Positions 38,818 through 50,690 of a stretch of 64,000 nucleotides of DNA are shown here, piece after piece. Each line of letters starts with the position of its first letter. Position 1 is the stretch's first letter. The position numbers and the translations under genes were made by a program. The stretch lies in NCBI GenBank assembly GCA_021613535.1, contig CP075497.1, positions 11,718,001-11,782,000 on the forward strand, read 5' to 3'. This DNA is from Adineta vaga. Its lineage: Eukaryota; Rotifera. A model generated the notes under the pieces. The model searched no databases. It was not told the origin of the DNA and saw only the letters and a program-made list of their open reading frames with translations.

Positions 38818-40831
38818 TTATTTGAGTGATATATGTATATATCGTTCCTTTTTATAAGAACGATATTCTTTCGGTAATTCTTTTATCCATGCCGCAAACA
38901 AAGCAAGAGTTGATTTTTCTTCTTCATCATCCGTCTCATCGTCATCATCACTATCATCGGAATCATTAAGACTATCATTTTCAGGTATTTCAAAGACAAC
39001 ACTGATGAGATCTTCTTTTAGTTGTTCGAGAACATATTTGCAACTTTCTACACTATCAACTGGAATATTTAAATATTGAACACGAGGAAACATTGCACAG
39101 AATGGTTCCGTATTGACAGGACGTTCATTTTCACCCTGATTTGAGTCAATAATAAGTTGTCGAAGACATCTCGTATGCGAAAATTTCGCAGCATTCAAAG
39201 CATCAAGAAAAGTTGTATTTGTTCGTAGACATTGCAGATTGGAAAGAAGATTAAATAAAATAACAACTTCAGTAGTTGGAATACGTTCCATTCGAGTTAA
39301 TTCTTGTATGGTTGATAGATTAACAAGACTTTGAATATGAGTAAGAAATAATCCAGAATTTGCCCATTTACCATGTAGAAATAAATTTGTCACATGACGA
39401 AAACGAGGATGAGGAAGATTCTAAAATGATTTCTATTGTATTTCTCTATGAATCAATGAGAAATATATTTACCTCAATCGGATTTTCAATTTTTCCTGCT
39501 GTATCGATATATAAATCTCGAACATTTTTCATTGCATCAATTTGTAATAATGAATTTTTTTTCGCTGTAGAACGATATTCCAACGGTGGTGATTCAGTTA
39601 CAACTACATAAGATTTATCGATATATGGTAATGAATAAAGTACGGCAACGTCATCATATTTTTCTAATGAAACAAACCATTGTTTTACTTCAGTCCAAAA
39701 TGGTTTTTGAAATGTTGATAAACATGTATCGATATTAAATGATGTTGAATTTGAAATACTTACTGAGAAAACAAATTGAAATTTATCAAGATTCGTAATG
39801 AATTTTTCCCAACGAGAACCATCTAAAATTGTTTCATCATCATATTCAAGTGGTGTGATTAAATTAAATTGTTTTAAATTGGTAAGTTCTTCTAATAACC
39901 ATTGAAGTTTTAACATCGTAAATGAACATGAAGTTAATTTTAGTATTCTTAAATTATTCACCGATTCAATCGATGTGAATTTTTCTTTTTTTACTAATTG
40001 ATTTTCATTATTATTTACATTAGCATTCAATTGAATTTCAACATCTTCGGAATCATTCATTTCATCATCATCATCATCATCATCACTATCATCATCATTA
40101 TCTGGAGGAACTGGACTATCATTTAAATCATTTTCATCATTAAAATCTAAATCATCTGTTATTAGTGTTTGCAATTGAGGTGTATGAATACAAACATTAC
40201 GAATAAAACTAACTGTACAAGTTCCTATGAATGTTAAATGTCTAATTGAATTTGATTCTAACCAAGGTAATGGATTTGATGTTGTTCGACTGTATGATAA
40301 ATCTAAATAAGCTTTTCGAAGTGATGGTTTACTTAGAATAGACGTGAGTAATTCGATAAAGATATCACTATAAAGTTCCTCAACATTAATAATTGTTATT
40401 GAAGAAAAATTTAGTAATGAACTATGATCAGCAATTGAAATTAAGATTTGATTGATTATTTCTTCGTCATTTATTTGCATGATTGTTAATGCTCGAAGGC
40501 GAGTTAATGTATTCATAGAATATTTTGATAGAAATAATTCAATGAGTCCAGGACTAGTCTCATCATCGGTTAATGTAAGTTCAGTTATTTGTTCAGGACG
40601 AATACGTGAAGCAATCAAATGAAAATGTTTTAATGAAATTAATTTTAAATTCAAATGATATCGATCATAGGAAGATAAAACTTCATTGAAACGTTTAGAT
40701 ACATGATGTAATGAACGAAAAATAGTATAAGTATCTAATTCATCTAAGATTTTGAAGACAATTTCGATGGGTAATTCATCAAGTGTATGCCATTCGGTGA
40801 TGCCATGAACTTTCGTATTTGCGCAACCCAT
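38818..40831 (-). CDS. F-box/leucine-rich-type protein with predicted N-myristoylation
   Basis: Two exons (40831-39473 and 39420-38818), 653 residues. An F-box lies near residues 15-60 (LDELPIEIVFKILDELD, then FRSLHHVSKRFNEVL). After it come irregular leucine-rich segments and two acidic tracts of aspartate and serine (about residues 240-265 and near 610). F-box proteins recruit substrates to SCF ubiquitin ligases. The unusual part is the N-terminus, MGCANTK: glycine 2, cysteine 3 and threonine 6 fit a myristoylation plus palmitoylation signal, which would place the ligase at a membrane. Lineage-expanded F-box/LRR proteins are common in invertebrates, and I recognise no specific orthologue. 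Confidence 0.8.
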
Positions 40832-41217
40832 TGAAACTGCTTTTGAAACAAGAATTTACACGTGTGAATGTTTATATTCGTTGGTTGGATTTCTTTTTTC
40901 TGTTTTGTTTCTTTTTCAAAGTGATTGTTGTTGTTAGTGATGATGACGAAGAAGATGTTTAGAGAGAAAGTGAAGTAGATTTAAAAAATGAAAATTTTCA
41001 TGTATCAAGTAAGGATGTTGATTTAAATCAGGTTTTGTAGTAATGAGAAAGAGTTCCGTTGTGTTGGAAGAAGTAAATCATCGATGAGGTTGCGAGAGTG
41101 TGTTTTTGTCCACAGAATAAAACGTGACAACAACTTTAAATTGTTTGTTGGAAGAAAGGAAGAAAATAAATCATCGTACTCCTCTATGGATTTTCTTCTT
41201 CTAATTCATTGTTTAGG
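40832..41217. promoter_or_regulatory. Divergent intergenic region between F-box gene (-) and methyltransferase-like gene (+)
   Basis: About 385 bases between diverging starts, expected to contain both promoters. A TTTAG directly before the ATG at 41218 could be a splice acceptor for an upstream non-coding exon. Confidence 0.4.
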
Positions 41218-42042
41218 ATGATGAATTGTCAAAAATATCAGTTATTATCAATATTTTTCGTCGTTCAAACAATCATATTTTTCATTGTTTATCATCATTG
41301 TCAAACAATGAAAATTAAGAATGACGTTGATTTAAAACAAAAACTAAACCGCTCAAGTTTTTTTGATATTGGAATGAAATATAAAACGGATAAAGTTTTT
41401 ATTCATCATTATGAAAGATTATATGAAAAATATCTTTCACAATATCGAGATACATCAGTTCGATTGCTTGAGATTGGACTTGGTTGTGATATGGTTCAAG
41501 CAATAGGTGCATCTGCTCTTACTTGGCGGGAATATTTGGGATACAAAGCGGAGATACATATTCTAGAAATTGATATCGAATGTGGTGAAAAATGGTATTC
41601 TACTATAGGTAAACAGGTAAGATTTCTATTGAAAACGAAAGATTTTCATTTTAGCCTCTATATTTAGATGAATATTAGTATGCATTACGGTAATCAGGAA
41701 AATATTGCTTTTCTTGAGCATTTCAAATCACAGATGAAAAAATTTGATATTATCATCGACGATGGAGGACATACTATGAATCAACAAAGAATATCATTGA
41801 CATTTCTATCTCCACTTGTTCTTGCAGGTGGTTTATATATAATCGAAGATCTTGAAACTAGTTATCGTCGAGTTTATGGTGGTCAATATTTAAATTCTTC
41901 GACTACAATCGGCATGATTAAAATGTTTGTTGATGATATTCAATCAGATATGCCCATCAAGACTATTCCTGTATCAGCACGTATATTTTCTTTTGAAGTT
42001 GGTGATGGTATTTGTTTTTTAACAATGAAAGCGATTATTTGA
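41218..42042 (+). CDS. Membrane-anchored class I SAM-dependent methyltransferase-like protein
   Basis: Two exons (41218-41616 and 41668-42042), 257 residues. An uncleaved N-terminal hydrophobic helix (LLSIFFVVQTIIFFIVY) suggests a type II membrane protein. The soluble part starts with FFDIGMKYKTDKVFIHHYERLYE. It has the SAM-binding glycine motif LLEIGLGCDM and an acidic strand end (ILEIDIECG), then FDIIIDDGGHTMNQQ and GGLYIIEDLETSY. This matches a family of sugar or small-molecule O-methyltransferase-like proteins (demethylmacrocin O-methyltransferase-related) found in bacteria, fungi and protists. Substrate unknown. It could be horizontally acquired. The likely start is 41218 or the adjacent ATG at 41221. 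Confidence 0.78.
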
Positions 42043-42176
42043 GTTCTCCTAATGAGAAAGATAATACTTTTTTTTATTGATAGTATTGATAGATAAAATA
42101 ATATATCTAACATCATTTCGAAATATAAATACACACAAACAGACATCAAGTAAAATAAAGAGAAATTTACATGAGA

Positions 42177-44716
42177 TTAAGAATTATGTGGTAAGAGCAC
42201 TGGTATTTCTTCAGTTGCTCGTTGAATCATCTATAAAAATAAGATTTTTAGGTAAGTTGATATTACGAAAGAAAAGAAGACAGACTTACTATTAATGGAG
42301 CAGCTAATCGTTTCGATTTTCGTTTACCAATGGTATTATGAGCTGTTTTACCGTTACCAACAGGTCGATTTTCGATCACATCAAATGATGAATTAGGAGT
42401 TGATGTCATTACCTTGATTTGACCATGAACATTTTTCATCGTATGTAAAAGTGAAAAATCTAAAACTTGATCATCCGTTCGTGTTGGTGGATGAACAGGT
42501 AATGGAGCAACTGGATGTGGTGGTGAAGCATGTGCAATTGGTGCAGCTCGTGGTTTAGCTCGCTTTGGTTGACATTCAGTTTTACTAGCTACTTTAGCTA
42601 ATAGTTTTCGTCCAGTTGTTGTTGTTGTTGTTGTTGTTGAGGATGGTGTTTTCACTGGACGATGAACTGTTGTACTAGGAACAATGAATTCTTTATTGGC
42701 TACTCGACGAGGCTAAAATGAATACAATAGGATGAAGTTATACTAGAAAAAGATATGTAACATACTGTCGCAATTGGTGTTCGAGATCGAACAGGTGTCA
42801 AAGCTGAAAGGTGTGGTACAGCTACAGTTTTAGCTGATGATGGTAAAGCTGAAGCTGGTACTTGATGATGAGCTTCATCAAATTTTTGTCGAATTGGTGT
42901 ATTATCAATCAAAAATAATGCATCATCATGTTCCGATAAAATATTTAAAAATTCTTGTTCAATTTGTGGTAATTCTCGAAGAAATTTTTTTCGTTTTCGT
43001 CCTTCAACTTCTGCATTGTATCCACGAATTCGAAAGCGACCGGGATCTGTAGATGCTTTCTGAAAATCATTCAATAAAAGAAAAATACATTACAGAAATT
43101 AACTTTTAAGCAAAATAACATACAGTAAATGCTACAAAATCATTCCAAAATGTGACCCATTTATCATAAGCATCAATGACAGGTCGACGTTTCTCATAGA
43201 GTTGAGCAATACGTTCATATTCAGCATCATATGCATCGAGTAAATCCGCTGATAAATTTTCTATTCAAACAAAAAAATAACAAATCGACAGTAAAGATGA
43301 TGTTTATCTTACCAAAATCTAATTTATTAAGAATCGATCGTTCATCATCACCTAAATGTGATTTATCCAATAAATCGACAATTTGTTGTCTAATTGATTG
43401 ACGATATTCTTTGCCATGTTTCATTCGTTCTTCACAACAACAAGCAATTTCATGTTCAAGCTACGAAATATAATTCCATTGAAATGCTAATCAATTTATT
43501 CGAGTCTTACTTGTTTAATTGTAAATGCATTGATATTTTCACCATCAGTTTTATATGCTAAACAATAATCTGTTTCTGGATTCTTTTTCAAACGTTCATA
43601 AAGATGTTCTAATTGATTATGTAATTGACGAAAACGAACTTTCTGTTCTTCGATTTTGTTTTCCAACTAAATGAAGAATTTGATGTGAAAAAAAGAAGAG
43701 AAAATCAGGAAATTCTTACATCATGAATTGTGCTTTCAATTTCATTGAGACAATCAGCTGTAAGACATAGATCAAATTTTTCGAAGAGAAGATATTCTAC
43801 AGATGAGGATGGTAATGGTGTCCATTCTAATTGTTCGGAATAGTGTTTTAATTTTTGATAATATGACGAAACTTGAGTAAGACGAAGAGTCTAAAAATTA
43901 AATAGAGTTTTTCTGTCGTTATAAAGAATTAAATGACATACTTTCAGATCATTAAGCATTCTAACATGATCTTCAATCTTCTGATTGATCTCAACAAGTG
44001 CATCGTTACATCTAAAAAGATTATTTTCTTTTATTCTAAGAAAATAAATGAGTAGAAGAACAGACTTTCATCGAATTCAATGAATGAACTATTGAGTAAT
44101 TTACATAATTGTTTTTGTTGATTTTCAAATTCGCTTCGTTGATGAATTAATTGACCTTCTTGAGCTAATAAATCTTGCATTTTCTTTTCAATATATGTTT
44201 CTTGTTCTCTCAATTTTAATTCATCGAATGCCAATGTCTACAAAAATGAAAATATAATTGAAAATGAAAACTCATTTTTAGAAATACATACATCGATAGA
44301 AGATGGAAGACCTGTACGAGAAATTAATTCTTCATAATCTTCAACGGATTGTTTAAGCAATTTTTTTCGTTTATTTAATTGTTCTTTATAGGTTAAAAGT
44401 TTACTTTCAAGTAATTTCTAAATCAAATACAATACAGATGACTTAATGAGAGTGATTTTAAACACTTACTCGTGTATATTCTTCAACTTTTGTTGCACGA
44501 GAGAACCATTGATGTTCAGTAAAGCCAAATGATGACCATAAACGATACCATTCAGCACATATTGTTGATTGATCAAGAACATTCTGTTCTTCGTTATTCA
44601 TAGGAGAAGGTAAATCACTAAGAATTCAAAGAATAAGAATAGGAAATGAAAAGCAATGGTACTTACAATGTAACTTTTGGAGTTCGGGAAGTCGATTTCT
44701 TTTTTGGATGCGGCAT
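42177..44716 (-). CDS. PRC1: PRC1/Ase1/MAP65 family microtubule-bundling cytokinesis protein
   Basis: About ten exons from ATG 44716 (MPHPKKKSTSRTPKV) to TAA 42177. The final short exon ends EEIPVLLPHNS. Most of the protein is alpha-helical coiled coil. The segment FQKASTDPGRFRIRG followed by KKFLRELPQIEQEFL is the conserved spectrin-domain region of PRC1 (ASDPNRF...RGG...LPKLE in human), which binds antiparallel microtubules. The basic, proline- and threonine-rich C-terminus (including a threonine run near 42625) resembles the regulated PRC1 tail, and TP sites there could be CDK targets. PRC1 organises the central spindle in anaphase. Its end lies 135 bases from the converging methyltransferase-like gene. 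Confidence 0.88.
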
Positions 44717-45168
44717 TTTCTCAGAAAAAAATGTTAAAACTATGATTGATAGAACAAAAGCAAAGCAAGGTATTGATGATCGTTAGCGGTCTTTATTCTA
44801 ATTAACCAATAATATTCTCACATTAGAGTTGAGAAGATTAGCGACATCTACACATAGATATTGCATTAATCGCCAAAGACGAAAAGAGAAAACAACACTG
44901 ATGCGAGTAGAATGAATGAATTTATTTACCAGCTAACAGAACAAAAGAAAAACGAGATTTTTAATCGATTTTTTCTATCATTATTTCTTGTCTTTTGCAT
45001 ATATTTTGATCAATTGAAAGATAAATGTGTGAAAATGTCACACCTACGTTAAGAATACATATCGAAGAAAAAAAAAACAAACAAAAAGTTTAACAAATAG
45101 TATAAAAACCAGAGCACTCAGCTGAACGAAAGAGGAAAACTAATGTTCAAATAATTATGGCTTGAATT
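44717..45168. other. Intergenic stretch between PRC1 and taxilin
   Basis: About 450 bases containing the PRC1 promoter region and the taxilin 3' end. AT-rich; nothing specific seen. Confidence 0.5.
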
Positions 45169-47156
45169 TTAATCAACTGTATTGGCAATACGACCTAATT
45201 CACTATCTAAAATACACATAAAAGAAAAATTCAGATAAATATTGATGAAATTTCTAACAAAAATCACAAACCATACAGATTGGCTGGTTCAGAACTGGAA
45301 GTATTCTCGTCGACGGTATCATTTTTCGATTCATGATGACCATTAGATACTTGTTCTGATGAATCTATTAAAAAATATGAGAAAGTATTCAATTTGATAT
45401 ACAAAGAAAAACTTACTGTTATCAGCAACCGATTGTTCATTATCATTTGATGATTTTGAGAGATTTTTAATAGTTGTTTGTAAATCAACTCGTTCTTGTT
45501 GTAAAGCTCGACTTAATTTATCTAATTTTTCGAGTTTTGCATCCAATTGTCGTTTTTCTTTTTCCAAAAGTTGATACTAAAGAAAACAAAGAATGCAAAA
45601 CATTAAAAATGAATGAAAAAATCTTACATCTTCCGATGATTTTCTTTGACTTTGTTCAGCAATTTCCCATCGATGTCGAAAATCACCTCGTTCTTTTTCT
45701 AATTTTTTAATTTTTTTTCCCATTTTTTCAATTTCACTATGACATGAACTGACCATTTGACTACTCTGTTGAATAGCACCTTGAAATTCTTTATAACGAT
45801 CTGAATAGACTTGAACTTGAGAACGAAGAGTCAATTCTGATGCAGATAATTCTTCACATTTCTTATTCAGAAGTAATCGTTCAGCTTCACTCTTTCAAAA
45901 ATTCCAATAAAGAAAAAAGTTAATTTTTACAATGAATTCAAAGACTTACCACTTGCCGTTCTTGTTTAACTAATTCGTTTCGTTCGTTAAGTAAAGTATT
46001 ACTTTGTTCTAATGTTGCTTCAGTTAAACGTAATTCTAATTCTCTTTTCTTCAATGAAGTTTCAAGTTCCTAAATTGATTTATAAAATAAATGATTCAGA
46101 GATAGAAAGATGATATATGTATTACTTTTTGACGTAATTCATAATTTTTAACAACATTAGGTAATTGTTCAGATAATTGAGCATTTTGTTCACGTAATGC
46201 AGCTGATTTTTCACTATAATCATTTAATTGTGCAGCTATCTCATCAATTGTCGTCTAAATAATTAACAATTATCGTAGACTAGAGATAAGATATCATTAT
46301 ATACCTGAAATTTCGTTGCTAATTCTCGACGTTTTGCTTCGTCTTCACGTTGTTGTTGAGTACTTTCTTCCTGAAAAGATTAATTCTTCAGAAAAAGATG
46401 TTTTTGTCTTTTTTAAAAATTTATTACACGTATCTGTTGATTATGTCGATGAAGTTCACGACAAAGACTTTCTAATTTTGTTTTTGCAGCAATTATTCGA
46501 CTATTTTCAAGTGAAATATGATCACGTTCACGTGCATAAGTTGTTGTACGTTTTTCTAAATCATTACTTTTTGTTTGTAATGTTCGTTGTTGTTCTTGTA
46601 ATTCAGCTATCTTTGTTGCTAATGTTAAGAGATTTTTGTCCGTATCTGAATCAGTTAAGCTTTTCATAATATTTTCTAAAGAAAAAACAAAATTGAGAAT
46701 ATTTCAAATGAAGCTTCAACATACTCGCAAGTTTTGTAACATTTCGACGTGATTCTGAATCATTCGTCGCTGCTAAAGACGTATCGTTCGTTGAAGTTGA
46801 TGAAGGTTTATCATCAGTTTGTTTCGAAGTTGCAGCTAAATAAGAAAAATTTAGTGAAATAAATGAAGAAGTTGAGTGTTTTTCAAGTATATACCTAAAG
46901 TTTCAAGCTTTTTTACAAGTTTAGCACCAATTGCTGTTTGTCCCGGTGTACGAGTGGTGGTTGTTGTTGTTGTTGTTGTTGTTGTTGATGATGATTTGTT
47001 TTGTGATTCATCATTAGTTGAATCTTCACATGTAGTTGAGAGATTAATTGAATCGATTATTTGTGAAAGTTGTTCATCAGATGATATAGCATTGGAATTA
47101 AACGTCAAATTTTCGTCGACAGTTTCCGATTGCTGATCTGATATTGGTGTTGTCAT
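45169..47156 (-). CDS. TXLN: Taxilin family coiled-coil protein
   Basis: About nine exons from ATG 47156 to TAA 45169. The disordered N-terminus has a long threonine run (near 46965-46987). The rest is an uninterrupted coiled coil with the taxilin landmarks in order: KLESLCRELHRHN, KFQTTIDEIAAQL, the LRSQVQVYSDRYKEFQGAI segment, and EIEKMGKKIKKLEKE. The last exon encodes DSELGRIANTVD. Taxilins bind free syntaxins and the nascent polypeptide-associated complex and act in vesicle traffic. Length of roughly 480 residues fits the family. Confidence 0.9.
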
Positions 47157-47621
47157 TCGAAAACGATTTGTATCTTTAAGTTAATAAAAGAAAGATCTAC
47201 AAACAAATGAATAAGCACCTTGAAATTTCCCTAAAATAGAACGGAAGAAAAGTCATGGTTACTTTCTCTTCTGTCTTTGTATTACATCCAATGCCCAGTA
47301 ATATCGAGAAGAATTTATTTATTATTACCAACTGTTTATTATTTTCAGATTCAGAGAAGAAAAGAGGTCGCTTGAATGAAATCAAAACGATAGTTTTAGA
47401 TTAAAATCAAAAAAATGTTAATAAAAATATTTATTAAAAATTGAATTCTACAAGCAAATAAATACCTCGCCATTCAGCGACCTCTTCTGTCAGATATTAT
47501 TTTTTTTTTGTTCAATTAGCAAATTTTATCGAAATAAGAGTCTTAAATGACGCGCTTATTGTTATTTTATCGAATGAAACAAATTTGATGAATCCGTTTT
47601 TATAATTTGACGTTTTCTTAC
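47157..47621. other. Divergent intergenic region between taxilin (-) and an unknown membrane protein (+)
   Basis: AT-rich; should contain both promoters. Nothing specific recognised. Confidence 0.45.
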
Positions 47622-48678
47622 ATGTGTGAAGCTTTCGATGTACATAATTTACCAATACAAAATTGTCTTCATCAATTGCATATATTTCGAAAAGCACGCG
47701 GTATTACTTCTTCTGATGATTCTATTCAAAATTCAGCAGAAACTGATAAGATTAGTTTTTTTCAAAATGAACCTATTCCACTTTCCTCATCCTTGGTTGA
47801 TGATCTGACAACTCTGGCATCCACTGTCTATATCATCTCATTTATCATTGTCATCTTTATTCTTCTTGCATGGATTACACATTATAATGCTCCATGTTCA
47901 TCACTTATTACATCGATTTTAAGTACGATTACGGGCTTACCAGAACCTATTATTCATTCAGTCGCCCTTTGTGGTTCATGTTGTGTATGGTGTGAAAAAA
48001 CCTGGCTTTTTCGTCGTATTCATCAGTTTAATATATGGATGTCAAATAAAATCAAACAATTTCTTTCAGGAACATGTAAAGTTTTATATGATACTATCTG
48101 TCCATGTTGTCGACCACCAGATACACCATCAAATCGATCTCTTATCGGTAAATGAATCTTCTAATTCTATATTATTAACTCGCTATTCTAAAAAGGATCA
48201 TTACCAGCTAATATTATCGCAATGATTCGTGTATCGGATATTTCTACTCTTTCACCACCTAGACCTACAGTTACAGGTATCAAATAATTTCAATTCTGAT
48301 CTTTTCCCAATCATACGTTTCTTATTATTTTCAGTCTTAGAGCCGACTCCTATATCAATAAATGAATCATTACCATTAAGCATGACTTCTCCGAAAACAA
48401 ATACCATTGTTAATGAAATTTATGAAACTAAATCAACCCGAACGAAAGCTCTTAAGCAACCTCGTAAACAAAATATACGAAAACAACGATCAGAAATTGA
48501 AGAACCATCGCATACTTCGAAGGTTTCTTTCTTCAATATTATTTATTTGAGATTCATTCTCATGTTTTAACTTTCTTAGAAGCTTCTCATGAATTACCGT
48601 TGGATGAAAACCAATTTCAATGATATTCTGAATGCATCTCATTTTCACGATTTGATGCGACTGTGTATCAATATATAA
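47622..48678 (+). CDS. Cysteine-containing single-pass membrane protein of unknown function
   Basis: Four exons join in frame: about 47622-48150, 48196-48276, 48334-48521 and 48580-48678. The GT/AG sites fit at each join. The protein has a polar N-terminus and one strong transmembrane helix (VYIISFIIVIFILLAWIT). A cysteine-rich juxtamembrane stretch follows (CGSCCVWCEKTW, then CKVLYDTICPCC). The tail is basic, with many lysines and arginines (KQPRKQNIRKQR), and ends LMRLCINI. The cysteine clusters could be palmitoylated or bind metal. No family recognised. The initiator is the ATG at 47622, which lacks a strong context, so an upstream exon is possible. Confidence 0.62.
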
Positions 48679-50690
48679 TCGAAACAAAATTTATATTCAA
48701 ACGAGAATATAAGCTACAATAAATATGTACACCATCTTGAGGGTGTGGGAGATGGTTATTTCCTATCTCGCTTTCTGAAAGAAAGGTTTATCGGAGCTGA
48801 GAAACCCAAATCTGAGGATAGTTTCTGATTTTCATACTATCTTGGAAATTTTTCGATCAGAAACTTTGGTTTAAGGGACGAAATCGAGTCCTCTAAGGAC
48901 ATTCTACGAAAAATTCGATATTTCAGTCAAATCTCAACTTGCGCACGAACCAACTTAGGAGGCATCACTCCTGTCTATGCTCCATGTAAACATTATGTCG
49001 AAGAGCCAAAAGCTTTTTGACACCTCGGATGGTTCGCTCGTCAGTGAAAAGCTGCACATTCTTGATTTGTGCTTTCAGCGTATTTGTTTAATTCACTTCA
49101 TCTATGTTAAAACAATCGAGCAGTCGGAAGTGACAGACCGTAGGATTGTCGACTACCGCCTACTAGATATCTAGTAAGACCTAGTTTTAGTGTACTCTAA
49201 TGAAAAGAAAGGATCATGGTTTTTAGGAAGACAAACAAGTAATGGTATAGGTTTTTCTTCAGAACACATGCATTTAAAAAATCTAGCATCTAATGTGCAT
49301 TTTTCAATGATTATTGAGGCACAATGAATTGAGTATCAAGCTTAATTTTAACAATGATCATATCGTCTTCTTGTATTCTCTATACATTTCACGTCTTTTC
49401 CGGTTGTAACTGCAAGCTATGAGTACGGTATAGCTCAGAAAGTTCACGTTTTGAAGTGCTGTACCATTTTTCGTATGAAATCCTGGAAAACAAAATAAGT
49501 TTGATTAATAAGAATGTTTTCTAGAGTATATAGAGGCTCGAACACTAATGTGATTCTTTCAGCGAAGAGCCAGCATAATCCAACGGATGAGCTTTATTTT
49601 AACGGCAAGTAATTCACTATCGGCTGTAAATCGATCACTATCTGATAAGATGAAAAATATTGAGTTAGAGCCATGCATAAATCAAAAATGATCTCCGCAA
49701 CACTGAAAATATGATTATGTTTATCACCATCATCTACGAGAAGAAAAATCGTTGAATAAATGCTGACGAATATAGAATGAACATTCATTTACCTTCAAGA
49801 TAAATAATAAAGTTTCAGTAAATTTCTTATAGTTTCTATCAATTCCCATTTACAGTGCTATACCATCAATACTTATTTGACTGTTAGATCTTATGTCTCT
49901 TAATCTTTTCTTTATTCTATATTTCTTTGCCAGTTGATTTAATTATTCGAGACGACTTGGCTGTTACCATATTTTGCAATCAAAAGTACTTCACCATATG
50001 ATGGAATTAATACAGGCATGCGTGAACAGTCATTTTTTTCATTTCTAAAATATAACGACTCACCATGATATGATCATACCAAATTGGTTCATTCAAAAGT
50101 TTGGAAAACTTCATGAAAATAACTACATATTGATAATAGTGAACTGTTTAATGTAGCAAAGCTCTCGGTTAGTGCTCTAAAAAACTCACTTGAAGCGTCA
50201 CTAGTCACAGTAAAAGGTTACAGAGAGAACATTTGTGTTTTGAGAACTTTCTACAGTTCGTCTGTGCATCGAAAGACTTTCGTGAAAAGTGAGATTTTCA
50301 TGATCTCTTATAGCTCTTCTTCATGAAATAACAGTAAAACGAAATTCACAGATCCTCTGCTTCCCCAATATTTAGTTTTATTGTGAATTAATGTTATTTA
50401 CATTCTATTCCGGTATAGCACTCGCGAAGACTTCAGGTACTTAGATCAATCCCACTACCAGAGGTAGAATCATAAATACACAACGACCAAAACAACAGTC
50501 ATAGCAATAAGCAGGGTTCCGTTCAAACATATTGTCGTCGCTTTTCAGTCTTTTAAAAATTTGATAAAATCAATCAACCGTGTTTTGTGAATGTTTCCTA
50601 TGACCGCATTTGCTACACTTATCTTAGTAGTCAAAAATAGTGTTTGTTTTAAAAAGACATTTGCATTTAGTGGTAAAATAGACAATCACA
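48679..50690. other. 2-kb stretch of decayed DNA before the satellite
   Basis: No intact gene. Short open segments and more balanced base composition than true intergenic DNA here suggest old, inactivated coding or mobile-element sequence, but I recognise no domain or element terminus. A GGGTGTGGG motif lies at 48741-48749. Confidence 0.4.

Noticed and set aside
46316-46669. 117-residue plus-strand open frame over taxilin
   Set aside because: Antisense shadow of coiled-coil exons.
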